Origin: Fasciolopsis buskii
Taxonomy: Eukaryota > Platyhelminthes > Trematoda > Plagiorchiida > Fasciolidae
DNA length: 64,000 nucleotides
Direction of reading: 5' to 3'
NCBI GenBank assembly: GCA_008360955.1
Contig: LUCM01006860.1
Location: 135,067 to 199,066, forward strand
Shown piece by piece: positions 61,101-64,000 of the stretch (position 1 is the first letter of the stretch; each line of letters begins with the position of its first letter). Both the position numbers and the translations under genes were made by a program. Under the pieces are notes generated by a model, which was not told the origin of the DNA, made no database searches, and saw only the letters and a list, made by a program, of their open reading frames with translations.

Positions 61101-64000
61101 CATCCAATGCGGATAAACTTAATGGCAATTCATAAGCAGTAAAAATCCGATTTCCAACTCAATTTTAATGCTTCCATCGAAATTTCGAGCCATCATGGAT
61201 GAAGCACTTTAAAATCAACTCACGGTCAGTATTCAGTCAATAGAGGCTTAAAATCGTAACCCTAACAATTTCGCAGTTTACTTTAAACAGTTTTCTGACA
61301 GTTTCGGGGTCTATTCATTCCCCTCAACTGAGCAACGGCTAAAAATTCAAAGATTTCTATTCCCAAATATTACTATGATCATGGGTATGTTAGCCACTGA
61401 CTGTTTTGCACTGCACTGATCTTCGAGTACCGGGCACTTGCAAGTCCAAGTTGAGTTTATTTCTGGCTTGCCAAGGACCTAGGAGTTCCATAAAGTTTAT
61501 TCTACGTAAAAACAGACAACTTGTAAAATCATTTCAAGAGGTCAACAATCGTGGGTTCGAATTCTCCCACGGCTAGTTTACTTCACTTGGTCGTGACTTC
61601 CTTCGTGAAAATGACGTACCTTGTTGGTTTACTAATAAAAACAAGGCAAAAATATAAGCAAAGGTCCCGTCAGCATAAGCATGCTCGCAACTTTCGAAAT
61701 TAGGCACAACTAAACAGGGCAAATTGAAATACTTACACGCAAACGCGACCGTGTAAAATGGATCATGGTCGCCTCCCACGTGTGAACGAGATCCGAATAA
61801 GGCAGTCAAGCGGCAGTTTCGAACAATCTTGTGCTTAATTCGAAATACTGTTGGAAGTGGCTTAATGCTGAAGTGTGACACTAATGATTACCATATTCTG
61901 TCTCAGGTAAATCCCGTAATTCCCAGGGCTTTCATCACTCCAGGAAGCAAAATATTGGTCTTAACAGTAACGCACACTTCACCCCCCTCCCGCCAAGATT
62001 ACTACATTTCTGATGAACAATATGCAAACGAAAACATGCCGGCAATTTATGCATGCACTCTTCTAGGTCCATTGATTTTCATTTTTAGGACAACGGTGGA
62101 AGCCCGATCACGAACTACATAGTTGAAAAGATGGACACGAAAACCGGAGAGTGGACTCCGGTTAGTCGTTTCGTTCGTCAACCAGAATACGAGGTTACTG
62201 GTTTGGAGGAAGGTAACAATTACAAATTCCGCGTTCGTGCAGAAAACGAGCTGGGAGTTAGTGAGCCGCTGGAGGCTGAACGGGCTATCAAGGCCGAGAA
62301 CCCGGCGAGTAAGTTGGCTTCCCCTCCCTTGAATGTTATTTATTTTACTTCTTGAACTGACATTAGCCTGCTTATCGAATTCGACGGTCGCCAATGGACA
62401 AAAACGCCCAACTCACCACGTACCACCATTTCCTGCGGTAGTTTAACTCTCATTTGCACCGTATTTAATTCGATCAGCCATTCGATTGGCTAGCTGGCGT
62501 CTTGCTCTCATTAGTGTGCAAATCAGACCAAATGACCAGGGCACGTGAGCGTCGAAATTCGCGAATTGCGTCTAAGTCACCATCTAGAATGCAGAAACTT
62601 ACGCGAAGGCGATGTAACCCTCCGATCTGGGTTACGGAACCGAGCCGACGGGTTGCGAGACGATCGATGCGATGCCCCTTCCCCGCCAGCTGCGTCACCC
62701 AAATTAGATGCAGCCTAGCCATACAGGACGCGGAGATGAAGGTGAGAAGGGAGCGACAATGAGGGCGTAACTTTATTGCTCGAAAGCACGAGCAATTTTG
62801 TAGCCGGAATCTCTGTCCCATTATTTGGCCCCAGCCCTAATCCACCCGTTTTAACTCTGAGATTTCGGAGATCAGATGTGGCACAGACTTTGTGAGGCTC
62901 GTCACGATTAATCGAAACACCATGGCTCTTGTCACTGTCTGCCTGAATCGAACTGAGTGGAGCCTGGAAGATGGTGAAATTAAGCTTTGAAACTGAAAGT
63001 GAATAGCACACGGAAATGGGCAGATGTAAAAAGGATGGGATGAAAACGAAAACGGTATGTTTATGAGGTATCCGCAATAGTTTTTTTCGTATTTGGACTG
63101 AATGCATAACGGACGCCGATCATGAAACGCATGATTTTATTTCCTGTCTGTTGTTATATGGCTTATTGGAAAGTAAACAGAACCGAACCGAGGTGTGCCC
63201 AAAAGACTGTTTTTTACGGAGGCTGGGTGGTTATCACTACACACAAGTTAATGCCTTTTGTGCCATGTCAGGGGACTTAGTTGGTATTCCGCGTTTAATT
63301 TGTTGTTTTTTTCGGAACGAGAAGAAGCAACCCAACTGGTGCTAAACAGATTGTACGCACACACACACATCCATGAAGAATGATCAAGACGAAGAAACGT
63401 ATCAGCAGCTCATGCGTATATATAGTAATGGCGGTACTCGAAAAAGCCCCACAGACCGTGATCAACAGTAATGAAGCGCTGATTTGAACTACCAGCACGT
63501 ATTTAGATGGATTCAAACCCAAGTTACACAATCGAAGGTAGAAAGAGGACGATACCAACAATGTTACTTTCGGGTCTATTTGTAATTCATTTGTGCAAAT
63601 AGTTTAATTAGACAGAAACATCTTTGAGTTAATGACAATTGCCCTTCTCTTTCGGGGTTACCTTAAGTCTCATCAATTAGTTTGTAGATACGAACGGCAA
63701 TGAAGCCGTACCGAACTGTCACATGATATACATGTCGACTCTCTACAATAGTCCATCATATAGTGATTTACACACGATCACCTTACAATCCTTGTGAAAT
63801 CCTTTCGAATTTACCTTGTGCAACATTTTGAAACTTTTCCTGACTACTTATACCCTTTCATTGCCAGCCGCTCCCGGTTCCCCATCTAACGTGAATGTTG
63901 TTGATGTGGATGCGGACAAGGTCAAGCTGGAATGGACGAAACCGCGAAACGACGGTGGACGCAAAGTTACCGGTTACGTGGTTGAGTACAAGCCGGTGAA
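7186..64000 (+). CDS. unc-22: Twitchin/projectin-like giant Ig-FnIII muscle protein, 5' part (56 exons, 3' incomplete)
   Basis: Twitchin-family proteins lie along myosin thick filaments in invertebrate muscle and act in passive tension and regulation of contraction. I join 56 coding exons: 7186-7195, 11375-11672, 17896-18203, 21232-21449, 22487-22572, 22830-22874, 23248-23446, 24553-24640, 26173-26238, 27633-27879, 28045-28144, 28233-28394, 29754-29911, 30412-30661, 31884-32147, 32960-33107, 34478-34737, 35136-35238, 35785-35982, 36126-36451, 37769-38033, 38377-38501, 38624-38886, 39580-39776, 40691-40993, 41205-41495, 42718-42822, 43880-44071, 44336-44440, 44711-44905, 45719-46290, 46391-46682, 46778-46922, 47682-47839, 47935-48076, 48205-48356, 48454-48569, 50061-50312, 50676-50895, 51745-51933, 52103-52216, 52329-52637, 53530-53634, 54330-54524, 55632-55736, 55856-56050, 56240-56613, 57970-58261, 58678-58822, 58946-59103, 59270-59411, 59726-59877, 60515-60630, 60722-60973, 62089-62308, and 63868 to the window edge. 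All phases agree across junctions. The product has 16 Ig and 19 FnIII domains so far, in twitchin-like order. No kinase domain is visible, so the family call rests on domain order. Another titin-like protein is the alternative. Confidence 0.87.
7196..11374 (+). other. Intron 1 (4.2 kb)
   Basis: GTGAGT donor and TCCACAG acceptor. It holds a GTA/GTG-rich cryptic triplet repeat at 9400-9500. It also has a 106-codon open frame at 7774-8094 with one hydrophobic stretch (GTCILILIIALHFALVFG). I cannot assign that frame and do not consider it a gene. Nothing else is recognisable. Confidence 0.7.
9400..9505. repeat. Cryptic GTA/GTG triplet repeat
   Basis: A run of about 100 bases built from imperfect GTAGTGGT, AATAGTA and AGTAGTGG units inside intron 1. 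It is low-complexity DNA. The opposite strand gives a leucine-rich open frame that is an artefact of the repeat. Confidence 0.6.
11375..11672 (+). CDS. Exon 2: Ig domain 1
   Basis: The first Ig (I-set) domain covers residues about 5-100. It starts at K-P-R-F-P-D-K-P after the acceptor CTCCACAG. It has the core tryptophan in DLRWSKAG and the late-strand motif DDGGEYLVNAKN. There is no usable cysteine pair, as is common in intracellular muscle Ig domains. The exon begins in phase 1 and ends in phase 2 at donor GTAAGT. The frame is open for 280 bases upstream, but those bases are intron: no other start restores the short twitchin leader. Confidence 0.88.
11673..17895 (+). other. Intron 2 (6.2 kb, largest in the window)
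   Basis: It holds a CA/CG microsatellite at 12683-12746 and an A/G-rich GAC/AAC stretch near 13310-13370. Several open frames of 60-160 codons are either shadows of the microsatellite or unrecognised. A nine-base exon-like segment near 17596-17604 (acceptor AATCAG, donor GTGAGT) would introduce a stop and is not used in my model. I see no further domain exon. Confidence 0.6.
12683..12746. repeat. CA/CG dinucleotide microsatellite
   Basis: An imperfect (CA)n tract interrupted by CG steps, about 60 bases, in intron 2. Translations in either direction give only His-Thr or Cys-Val repeats. It would make a polymorphic marker. Confidence 0.9.
17896..18203 (+). CDS. Exon 3: Ig domain 2
   Basis: A complete Ig domain (residues about 103-205) in one exon. 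It opens with KAPKFLEKPVIRM. It has a cysteine in VVMSCKLEAKP, the core tryptophan in LTWFLND, and the tyrosine corner in DDGGTYRINAKN. Acceptor CACCTTTTAG, donor GTAGGT, entry phase 2 and exit phase 1. In domain type and spacing it matches the second Ig of twitchin. Confidence 0.9.
19660..20230. promoter_or_regulatory. CpG-rich island-like segment, possible internal promoter
   Basis: The segment is clearly richer in CpG than the flanking intron and includes GC-rich inverted repeats. It lies about 1 kb upstream of exon 4, whose frame is open with methionines at 21087 and 21219. An internal promoter giving a product without Ig1 and Ig2 would fit. No initiation signal proves it, and a GC-rich transposon fragment is an alternative. 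Confidence 0.25.
19798..19818. repeat. GC-rich perfect hairpin
   Basis: CGCCCGCCC at 19798-19806 is followed by the loop GGA and its exact reverse complement GGGCGGGCG at 19810-19818. The surrounding bases are also G/C-rich. Whether it functions in DNA or RNA is unknown. Confidence 0.85.
21232..22572 (+). CDS. Exons 4-5: Ig domain 3
   Basis: Exons 21232-21449 and 22487-22572 join in phase 0 and encode residues about 206-306. The domain starts KAPAFEKPKISQ. It has the cysteine in VVLECRST, the tryptophan in TYTWYQNG, and the tyrosine corner in ADSGSYKLVAKNQ just after the intron. Donors are GTATGT and GTGAGT. The frame of exon 4 stays open upstream, with ATGs at 21087 and 21219, so an alternative start is possible. 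The full-length model uses the acceptor GGAACACAG. Confidence 0.88.
21450..22486 (+). other. Intron 4, containing a SINE-like element
   Basis: An intron inside Ig3. It contains the best copy of the tRNA-derived repeat at 21940-22122. Nothing else is recognisable. Confidence 0.7.
21940..22122 (+). repeat. tRNA-derived SINE-like element, copy 1
   Basis: A polymerase III A-box (TGGCCAAACGG, near 21946) is followed about 40 nt later by a B-box-like GGTTGGAATC (21990-21999). After the tRNA-like head comes a body with ACTTGGCAGC and CTTCCTGAAAATTGATGCAC. The 3' end is A-rich with repeated AAAAGAT. Three further copies in this window share the same body words in the same order. It is in the sense orientation of the host gene. 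Confidence 0.75.
22830..22874 (+). CDS. Exon 6: 15-residue linker, candidate cassette exon
   Basis: A 45-base exon between Ig3 and Ig4 encodes TFEMDRSGDIEAISR, an acidic linker. The acceptor is TACTTTAG and the donor is the weaker GTTTGT. Entry and exit phases are both 2, so it can be skipped without shifting frame. I include it because both splice sites exist and the frame continues cleanly into P-R-I-T-G of exon 7. Confidence 0.65.
23248..24640 (+). CDS. Exons 7-8: Ig domain 4
   Basis: Exons 23248-23446 and 24553-24640, joined in phase 0, encode residues about 322-417. The core tryptophan is in QVTWSTAGKP. The second exon carries the tyrosine corner and cysteine, EKDSGTYECVISNG. The 1.1-kb intron between them splits the domain before the F strand, as in Ig3. 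The exon 8 exit phase is 1. Confidence 0.87.
23447..24552 (+). other. Intron 7 (1.1 kb)
   Basis: No recognisable element apart from a C-rich homopolymer run near 23927-23937. Confidence 0.6.
24641..26172 (+). other. Intron 8 (1.5 kb), containing a SINE-like element
   Basis: It holds SINE-like copy 2 near its start. I see no exon in the remainder. Confidence 0.65.
24850..24970 (+). repeat. tRNA-derived SINE-like element, copy 2
   Basis: It has the B-box GGGTTCGAATC at 24894-24904 after a GGCGGTCAACG head. It then shares the body words AACTTCCTATTTGGCA and CCCTTCCTGAAATACGG with copies 1 and 3. It is shorter than copy 1. The 3' boundary is unclear. Confidence 0.65.
26173..26238 (+). CDS. Exon 9: 22-residue linker, candidate cassette exon
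   Basis: A 66-base exon with symmetric phases 1/1, encoding a non-Ig linker with PKDTKATLPQIIGTPG. Acceptor TTTTACAG, donor GTGAGT. It links Ig4 to Ig5, and skipping it would keep the frame. There is no recognisable domain within it. Confidence 0.7.
26239..27632 (+). other. Intron 9 (1.4 kb)
   Basis: Nothing recognisable; no exon of the gene is needed here by phase. Confidence 0.6.
27633..27879 (+). CDS. Exon 10: Ig domain 5 (divergent)
   Basis: It encodes residues about 440-521, an Ig-like sandwich. The late strands are clear in IVITLKNVRMEDRGTYSLQL. It lacks the usual C-strand tryptophan, having VLKGGADL at that place. Entry phase 1, exit phase 2 with donor GTAAGT. It directly precedes the basic linker. 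Confidence 0.82.
28045..28394 (+). CDS. Exons 11-12: charged linker with four R-R-x-S motifs
   Basis: Exons 28045-28144 and 28233-28394 join in phase 0 and encode residues about 522-609. An acidic stretch (EEAMEEEDEVGE) is followed by basic serine-rich sequence. The motifs RRSS (28109-28120), RRQS (28239-28250), RRDS (28305-28316) and RRTS (28326-28337) all fit the protein kinase A consensus. The last runs into LADAIPGFAGLKHR. Inter-Ig linkers phosphorylated by PKA are known from molluscan twitchin. Equivalence here is inferred from motif and position. Exon 12 has phase 0/0 and could be skipped in frame. Confidence 0.87.
28395..29753 (+). other. Intron 12 (1.36 kb)
   Basis: It contains a possible alternative terminal exon at 28462-28530 and a short inverted repeat, GTGACGAT/ATCGTCAC, at 28585-28604. 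There is an isolated AATAAA at 29141-29146. The rest is featureless. Confidence 0.55.
29754..30661 (+). CDS. Exons 13-14: Ig domain 6 and first half of Ig domain 7
   Basis: Exons 29754-29911 and 30412-30661, joined in phase 2. Ig6 (residues about 610-698) has FRWYKNKLEIFQG in the C strand and EDVGKYTCKCND at the tyrosine corner. The exon continues into Ig7 with KGKDLTVECSVSD, spelled GKDLTVECSVSD in the frame, and the tryptophan in PVVWYHKGEKVE. Exit is in phase 0 with donor GTGAGT. The Ig domains follow each other with almost no linker. Confidence 0.88.
29912..30411 (+). other. Intron 13 (500 nt)
   Basis: No recognisable element. Confidence 0.6.
30662..31883 (+). other. Intron 14 (1.2 kb)
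   Basis: A short AT run near 31478-31490; otherwise nothing recognisable. Confidence 0.6.
31884..33107 (+). CDS. Exons 15-16: end of Ig domain 7 and Ig domain 8
   Basis: Exons 31884-32147 and 32960-33107 join in phase 0. The first completes Ig7 (EQEGEYCCMVEGDE) and begins Ig8 (DWYFTRELKTQQCYEND, tryptophan in EVTWFKDGQ). The second completes Ig8 with CTDEGEYTCKVAKKT. Residues are about 746-882. Ig6, Ig7 and Ig8 share the same layout, with an intron after the WxKxG strand, which suggests local domain duplication. Confidence 0.88.
32148..32959 (+). other. Intron 15 (0.8 kb) with an unassigned open frame
   Basis: A 116-codon frame at 32252-32602 is basic and low in hydrophobics, with no Ig or FnIII pattern. 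It lacks flanking splice sites in the right phase that I trust. I treat it as intronic. Confidence 0.5.
33108..34477 (+). other. Intron 16 (1.4 kb) with a tRNA-like relic
   Basis: It contains the tRNA-Lys-like segment at 33893-33960 on the minus strand. No exon is seen. Confidence 0.6.
33893..33960 (-). repeat. tRNA-Lys-like pseudo-tRNA or SINE head
   Basis: On the minus strand it starts GCCCGGATATCTAAG. It continues TTGGTAGAGGATTAGA, which closely follows the 5' half of a lysine tRNA including the A-box, and it contains a B-box GGTTCAAGCC. The anticodon loop and 3' acceptor strand are degraded, so it is not a functional tRNA. The tRNA-Lys resemblance is from memory of the consensus. Confidence 0.5.
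34478..34737 (+). CDS. Exon 17: Ig domain 9
   Basis: A single exon encodes residues about 883-969. The tryptophan is in PVIWYKDGQPVKL and the tyrosine corner with cysteine in DDTGLYSCRIGNHET. The acceptor is ATCCTTTTAG. Entry phase 1, exit phase 0 at donor GTGAGT. It runs straight into Ig10 without a linker domain. Confidence 0.88.
34738..35135 (+). other. Intron 17 (398 nt)
   Basis: No recognisable element. Confidence 0.6.
35136..35982 (+). CDS. Exons 18-19: Ig domain 10
   Basis: Exons 35136-35238 (donor GTGGGC) and 35785-35982 join in phase 1 and encode residues about 970-1069. The C strand reads PQVALLCNGEPV without the usual tryptophan. The tyrosine corner is RPDAGKYEVKLKNESGE. This is the last domain of the N-terminal Ig tandem before the first FnIII. 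Confidence 0.87.
35239..35784 (+). other. Intron 18 (546 nt), mostly a SINE-like element
   Basis: SINE-like copy 3 occupies about one third of this intron. Nothing else is recognised. Confidence 0.65.
35420..35600 (+). repeat. tRNA-derived SINE-like element, copy 3
   Basis: The head starts CGGCGGTAGCCAAGAGAATT, and a degenerate B-box GGTTAGAATAATC follows. The body has CCACTTGGCAGTTCTC, TTGGCCGTAG and CTTCCTGAAGCTGATG, in the same order and spacing as copy 1. The 3' end has an AACGATT repeat, comparable to the AAAAGAT repeat of copy 1. Confidence 0.7.
36126..38033 (+). CDS. Exons 20-21: FnIII domains 1 and 2
   Basis: Exons 36126-36451 and 37769-38033 join in phase 0. Fn1 (residues about 1070-1165) starts DRPGKPRGPLEL. 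It has the conserved tryptophan in LEWDPPEDDGG and the strand YKFRVRAVNDEGES. Exon 20 ends inside the first strand of Fn2, DPPDSPTALT. Fn2 continues with LKWNPPRKDNGAPVT and YEFRVIAVNKAGKS. This marks the switch from the Ig tandem to FnIII-containing repeats. Confidence 0.9.
36452..37768 (+). other. Intron 20 (1.3 kb)
   Basis: No recognisable element or exon. Confidence 0.6.
38377..39776 (+). CDS. Exons 22-24: Ig domain 11 and FnIII domain 3
   Basis: Exons 38377-38501, 38624-38886 and 39580-39776. Ig11 (about 1267-1360) has GEPDPVATWSIESK before a 122-nt intron and RKDTALYTLRVANEVGED after it. The middle exon then starts Fn3, GPLEVTDVTKNSAKLSWN, up to EDDGGTPIT. The last exon completes Fn3 with HYVVEKMNLNKRRWEPV and YMFRVKAVSSQGES. 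The phase-2 junction falls within T-H of PIT-HYVVE. Confidence 0.88.
38887..39579 (+). other. Intron 23 (693 nt)
   Basis: No recognisable element. Confidence 0.6.
39777..40690 (+). other. Intron 24 (914 nt)
   Basis: No recognisable element. An 88-codon open frame ending just before the exon has no domain signature. Confidence 0.6.
40691..40993 (+). CDS. Exon 25: FnIII domain 4
   Basis: A complete FnIII domain in one exon with symmetric phases 1/1 (residues about 1462-1562). It starts KPGPPGRPEVADYDRD. It has the tryptophan in IKWEPPEDDGGAPIKGY and the strand YEYRVIAVNEAGPGEPS. Single-exon FnIII domains with equal end phases can move or be skipped as a unit. Fn12 at 52329-52637 has the same structure. 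Confidence 0.9.
41205..41495 (+). CDS. Exon 26: Ig domain 12, symmetric exon
   Basis: A complete Ig domain in one 291-base exon, phases 1/1, residues about 1563-1659. It has GAPKPTVTWSKDGVPLP and the tyrosine corner RDDSGQYKLKLTNQYGEDE. It sits between Fn4 and Fn5. No counterpart exists between Fn12 and Fn13. Skipping it would keep the frame and fuse Fn4 to Fn5. Confidence 0.9.
41496..42717 (+). other. Intron 26 (1.2 kb)
   Basis: No recognisable element. Confidence 0.6.
42718..44071 (+). CDS. Exons 27-28: FnIII domain 5
   Basis: Exons 42718-42822 (105 nt) and 43880-44071 (192 nt) join in phase 1 and encode residues about 1660-1758. The first has DKPTPPIDVEAVDVYE and ITWKPPKDDGGCPIT. The second begins DYIVERMEEGGFWERV and has YRFRVAAVNMIGTSE. 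I take it as the first domain of super-repeat copy A; its counterpart is Fn13, whose exons are 105 and 195 nt. Confidence 0.88.
42823..43879 (+). other. Intron 27 (1.06 kb) with overlapping unassigned frames
   Basis: Three overlapping + strand open frames (43129-43551, 43344-43649, 43478-43747) have no recognisable domain. The segment may be a decayed mobile element, since its composition differs mildly from other introns, but I see no terminal repeats. Confidence 0.45.
44113..44205. repeat. Cryptic ACT/AAT triplet repeat in intron 28
   Basis: Directly after exon 28, imperfect ACTACC, AATACT and AACAAT units run for about 90 bases. They extend the exon's frame by a Thr/Asn-rich shadow. The donor GTAAGC at 44072 shows this part is intronic. 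Confidence 0.6.
44336..44905 (+). CDS. Exons 29-30: FnIII domain 6
   Basis: Exons 44336-44440 (105 nt) and 44711-44905 (195 nt), phase 1 between them, residues about 1759-1858. The first exon has DPPGPPENLKIGEFDRH and LTWKEPKDDGGNPIQ. The second has GYLVEKRIPKGEWRKA and YEFRVCAVNAAGPGEPS. Exit phase 1 leaves T, so the joint to exon 31 reads D-P-T-Y-P-P. The exon lengths equal those of Fn14. Confidence 0.9.
44906..45718 (+). other. Intron 30 (813 nt)
   Basis: No recognisable element. Confidence 0.6.
45719..46290 (+). CDS. Exon 31: FnIII domain 7 with Ala/Pro/Glu insertion, plus start of Ig13
   Basis: This is the longest exon here (572 nt). Fn7 starts PPGAPENLNVDTVNKNG and has LSWQKPRKDGGAPITGY. 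About 66 residues rich in Ala, Pro, Gly and Glu (about 45847-46044) then interrupt the domain before DKEEWVPVQKT and the strand FRVRAVNEEGPGEPS. The end, TPEECVGG followed by a glycine run and GLKDITLK, is the first strand of Ig13. The counterpart exon 47 is 374 nt, exactly 198 nt shorter, and lacks the insertion. The insert is in frame and open, so it is coding rather than a missed intron. Confidence 0.9.
46391..46682 (+). CDS. Exon 32: Ig domain 13 with Pro/Gly-rich loop
   Basis: A 292-nt exon, residues about 2050-2146. It has AWFGHPKPTAVWTCGDK. A loop rich in Pro and Gly follows (EEPPPPPAKPGPGGALEQPP), then VLHVQKVRRADGGDYELTLTND. Ig15 has the same loop and the same exon length. Entry phase 0, exit phase 1. 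Confidence 0.9.
46778..47839 (+). CDS. Exons 33-34: FnIII domain 8
   Basis: Exons 46778-46922 (145 nt) and 47682-47839 (158 nt), phase 2 between them, residues about 2147-2247. It opens DVPGAPEGPLEATDVNADE and has LKWKPPLDDGGQPVTNY. The second exon has SWQKVSAFLTSPTATVKNL and YEFRVMAENAMSVSEP. Exon 33 and its counterpart exon 49 agree at 36 of 49 residues by eye, with identical exon lengths. Confidence 0.9.
46923..47681 (+). other. Intron 33 (759 nt)
   Basis: No recognisable element. Confidence 0.6.
47935..48356 (+). CDS. Exons 35-36: FnIII domain 9
   Basis: Exons 47935-48076 (142 nt) and 48205-48356 (152 nt), phase 2, residues about 2248-2345. It starts DPPSGMNKPNVEDTTDDS and has LSWEAPRKGPTTGYVVEK. 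The second exon has YTVKGLPKGKEFEFRIVPY. The donor is placed at GTAGGT (48077) so that AA plus G restores lysine. The RKGP turn replaces the usual DDGG, as in Fn17. Confidence 0.89.
48454..50895 (+). CDS. Exons 37-39: Ig domain 14 and FnIII domain 10
   Basis: Exons 48454-48569 (116 nt), 50061-50312 (252 nt) and 50676-50895 (220 nt), all joined in phase 0. Ig14 has PPKIGHDVPREVIAKVDE and, after the intron, DGIPVPLEGGRFKVEVTP, then DDAGNYKVDLENEKGK. It lacks the C-strand tryptophan (KVAVSKDG). Exon 38 runs on into Fn10, APKGPLEIGNIKAES and LAWNPPT. Exon 39 completes it with DNGGAPITNYVVEKQ and YRFRVRAANEYGTSEP. Confidence 0.89.
48570..50060 (+). other. Intron 37 (1.5 kb)
   Basis: A G-rich stretch at 48890-48950; otherwise nothing recognisable. 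Confidence 0.6.
50313..50675 (+). other. Intron 38 (363 nt)
   Basis: No recognisable element. Confidence 0.6.
50896..51744 (+). other. Intron 39 (849 nt)
   Basis: No recognisable element. The frame upstream of exon 40 stays open for about 290 bases, without a domain signature. Confidence 0.6.
51745..52216 (+). CDS. Exons 40-41: FnIII domain 11
   Basis: Exons 51745-51933 (189 nt) and 52103-52216 (114 nt), phase 1, residues about 2542-2642. It has VPGAPSSVTVADVEANE, LEWTKPRSDGGRRINGY and VVEYKPVNSDEWKQAP. The second exon has IDGLRKGEKYEFRVAAKNE. The intron is placed later in the domain than in Fn5 or Fn6. The partial last exon of the window (Fn19) begins the same way. Confidence 0.89.
52329..52637 (+). 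CDS. Exon 42: FnIII domain 12, symmetric exon
   Basis: A complete FnIII domain in one exon with phases 1/1 (residues about 2643-2745). It has ADSPGTPVIDDVGKNY, LSWTKPLKDGGARITGY and YEFRVRAVNAAGPGAPS. In gene structure it matches Fn4. Fn4 is followed by an Ig exon, but here the next exon is another FnIII. Confidence 0.9.
52638..53529 (+). other. Intron 42 (892 nt), site of a missing Ig exon
   Basis: By comparison with Fn4-Ig12-Fn5, an Ig exon could be expected here. I looked for an open phase 1/1 exon with a W-x-K-D-G or D-x-G-x-Y pattern and found none. The 95-codon frame at 53180-53467 is unrelated. Confidence 0.65.
53530..54524 (+). CDS. Exons 43-44: FnIII domain 13, start of super-repeat copy B
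   Basis: Exons 53530-53634 (105 nt) and 54330-54524 (195 nt), phase 1, residues about 2746-2845. It has DVPKPPQDLAVTDVLAES and LVWKEPEFDGGCPIT. The second exon starts DYIVEKCDVSTGNWERV and has YKFRVSAVNMMGASEP. The DGGCPIT-DYIVE junction and NMMG/NMIG words pair it with Fn5. Confidence 0.9.
53635..54329 (+). other. Intron 43 (695 nt)
   Basis: No recognisable element. Confidence 0.6.
54525..55631 (+). other. Intron 44 (1.1 kb)
   Basis: No recognisable element. Confidence 0.6.
55632..56050 (+). CDS. Exons 45-46: FnIII domain 14
   Basis: Exons 55632-55736 (105 nt) and 55856-56050 (195 nt), phase 1, residues about 2846-2945. It has DSPDAPEGVKIDSFDKHG, LSWEPPKDDGGNPIK, GYLVEKRTPGGQWVPA and YEFRVSAVNDAGPGRPS. 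Exon lengths and the terminal I-K-D-P-T match Fn6 exactly. Confidence 0.9.
56240..56613 (+). CDS. Exon 47: FnIII domain 15 plus start of Ig15
   Basis: A 374-nt exon pairing with exon 31 but without the insertion. It has PPSSPENLNVDKVNKNG, LSWQKPRKDGGSKITGY, a direct link KKDEKGNWVPVKQT, and FRVRAVNDEGPGEPS. The end, TPDECVGGVGSGVGGLKDV, starts Ig15. It represents the uninterrupted FnIII form, so the insert in exon 31 is a gain in copy A or a loss here. Confidence 0.9.
56614..57969 (+). other. Intron 47 (1.36 kb)
   Basis: No recognisable element or exon. Confidence 0.6.
57970..58261 (+). CDS. Exon 48: Ig domain 15 with Pro/Gly-rich loop
   Basis: A 292-nt exon, the same length as exon 32. It has AGQELRLAAAWFGHPKPT and MVWTLDDK. 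A Pro/Gly loop follows (EPAPPPSHPGPGGPLEQSP), then VPKARRADTGEYKLTLVND. Phases 0/1. The loop lies between the middle strands and is conserved in both repeat copies, so it is a stable feature rather than random drift. Confidence 0.9.
58262..58677 (+). other. Intron 48 (416 nt)
   Basis: A short tRNA-like stretch near 58385-58405 (GGATTTGAATCTA) is too weak to call. Nothing else is recognised. Confidence 0.55.
58678..59103 (+). CDS. Exons 49-50: FnIII domain 16
   Basis: Exons 58678-58822 (145 nt) and 58946-59103 (158 nt), phase 2, residues about 3168-3268. It has DVPGTPSGPLEATEVKADE, LQWKAPEDDGGEPITNY, TWEKVSGFLHGTTATVRNL and YDFRVMAENAMGVSEP. Exon lengths and intron phases are identical to Fn8. 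Confidence 0.9.
59270..59877 (+). CDS. Exons 51-52: FnIII domain 17
   Basis: Exons 59270-59411 (142 nt) and 59726-59877 (152 nt), phase 2, residues about 3269-3366. It has DPPSGMDQPTVEETTNDS, LAWSPPRKGPVTGYVVEK, FTVKNLPTGKEFEFRVVPV and NAAGPGEPS. It pairs with Fn9, including the RKGP turn and the lysine restored across the splice. Confidence 0.9.
59878..60514 (+). other. Intron 52 (637 nt) with antisense tRNA-derived element
   Basis: It contains the minus-strand tRNA-like head at 60163-60232 and its probable body to about 60060. Confidence 0.6.
60060..60232 (-). repeat. tRNA-derived element (SINE-like), second family
   Basis: The minus strand starts GCCCGGTAGCGTAATGGC, with a perfect A-box TAGCGTAATGG, and has a B-box GGTTCGCGTCC 40 nt later. 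The 70-nt head (60163-60232) pairs imperfectly as a cloverleaf: four acceptor pairs, then mismatches. Beyond it a body reads GATGAAACAGCTGTATAGTG. The arrangement fits a tRNA-derived retroposon distinct from the four sense copies. The head alone could also be a tRNA pseudogene. Confidence 0.55.
60515..62308 (+). CDS. Exons 53-55: Ig domain 16 and FnIII domain 18
   Basis: Exons 60515-60630 (116 nt, donor GTCAGT), 60722-60973 (252 nt) and 62089-62308 (220 nt), phase 0 joints. Ig16 has PPKIGSDAPKEVVAHLGE, KVEMNKNGIPVPLDTGRF, then EDAGPLQITLKNEKGE, in which the tyrosine-corner Tyr is replaced. Fn18 starts PPKGPLEVSDVRGDS, LSWKPPT, and continues DNGGSPITNYIVEKM and YKFRVRAENELGVSEP. All three lengths equal those of exons 37-39. 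Confidence 0.89.
60974..62088 (+). other. Intron 54 (1.1 kb) with SINE-like copy 4
   Basis: It holds the fourth SINE-like copy. The pyrimidine-rich stretch at 61979-61992 is not next to an exon. Confidence 0.6.
61530..61650 (+). repeat. tRNA-derived SINE-like element, copy 4 (5'-truncated or decayed)
   Basis: It has a strong B-box GTGGGTTCGAATTCTCCCAC (61551-61570). The family body words follow: TTCACTTGG, CTTCCTTCGTGAAAATGACG and TACTAATAAAAAC. The A-box half is poorly preserved. Same orientation as the gene and the other three copies. Confidence 0.6.
62309..63867 (+). other. Intron 55 (1.56 kb) with a CpG-rich patch
   Basis: From about 62500 to 62730 the DNA is noticeably CpG- and GC-rich. 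It gives overlapping open frames on both strands (for example 62502-62762 + and 62474-62821 -), none recognisable. A short CA run lies at 63357-63369. I see no exon. Confidence 0.55.
63868..64000 (+). CDS. Exon 56 (partial): FnIII domain 19
   Basis: After acceptor CATTGCCAG the exon starts APGSPSNVNVVDVDADK, LEWTKPRNDGGRKVTGY, VVEYKPVN, and runs off the window edge in frame. It matches exon 40 (Fn11), which is 189 nt. About 56 further bases would be expected before the donor. Confidence 0.88.
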
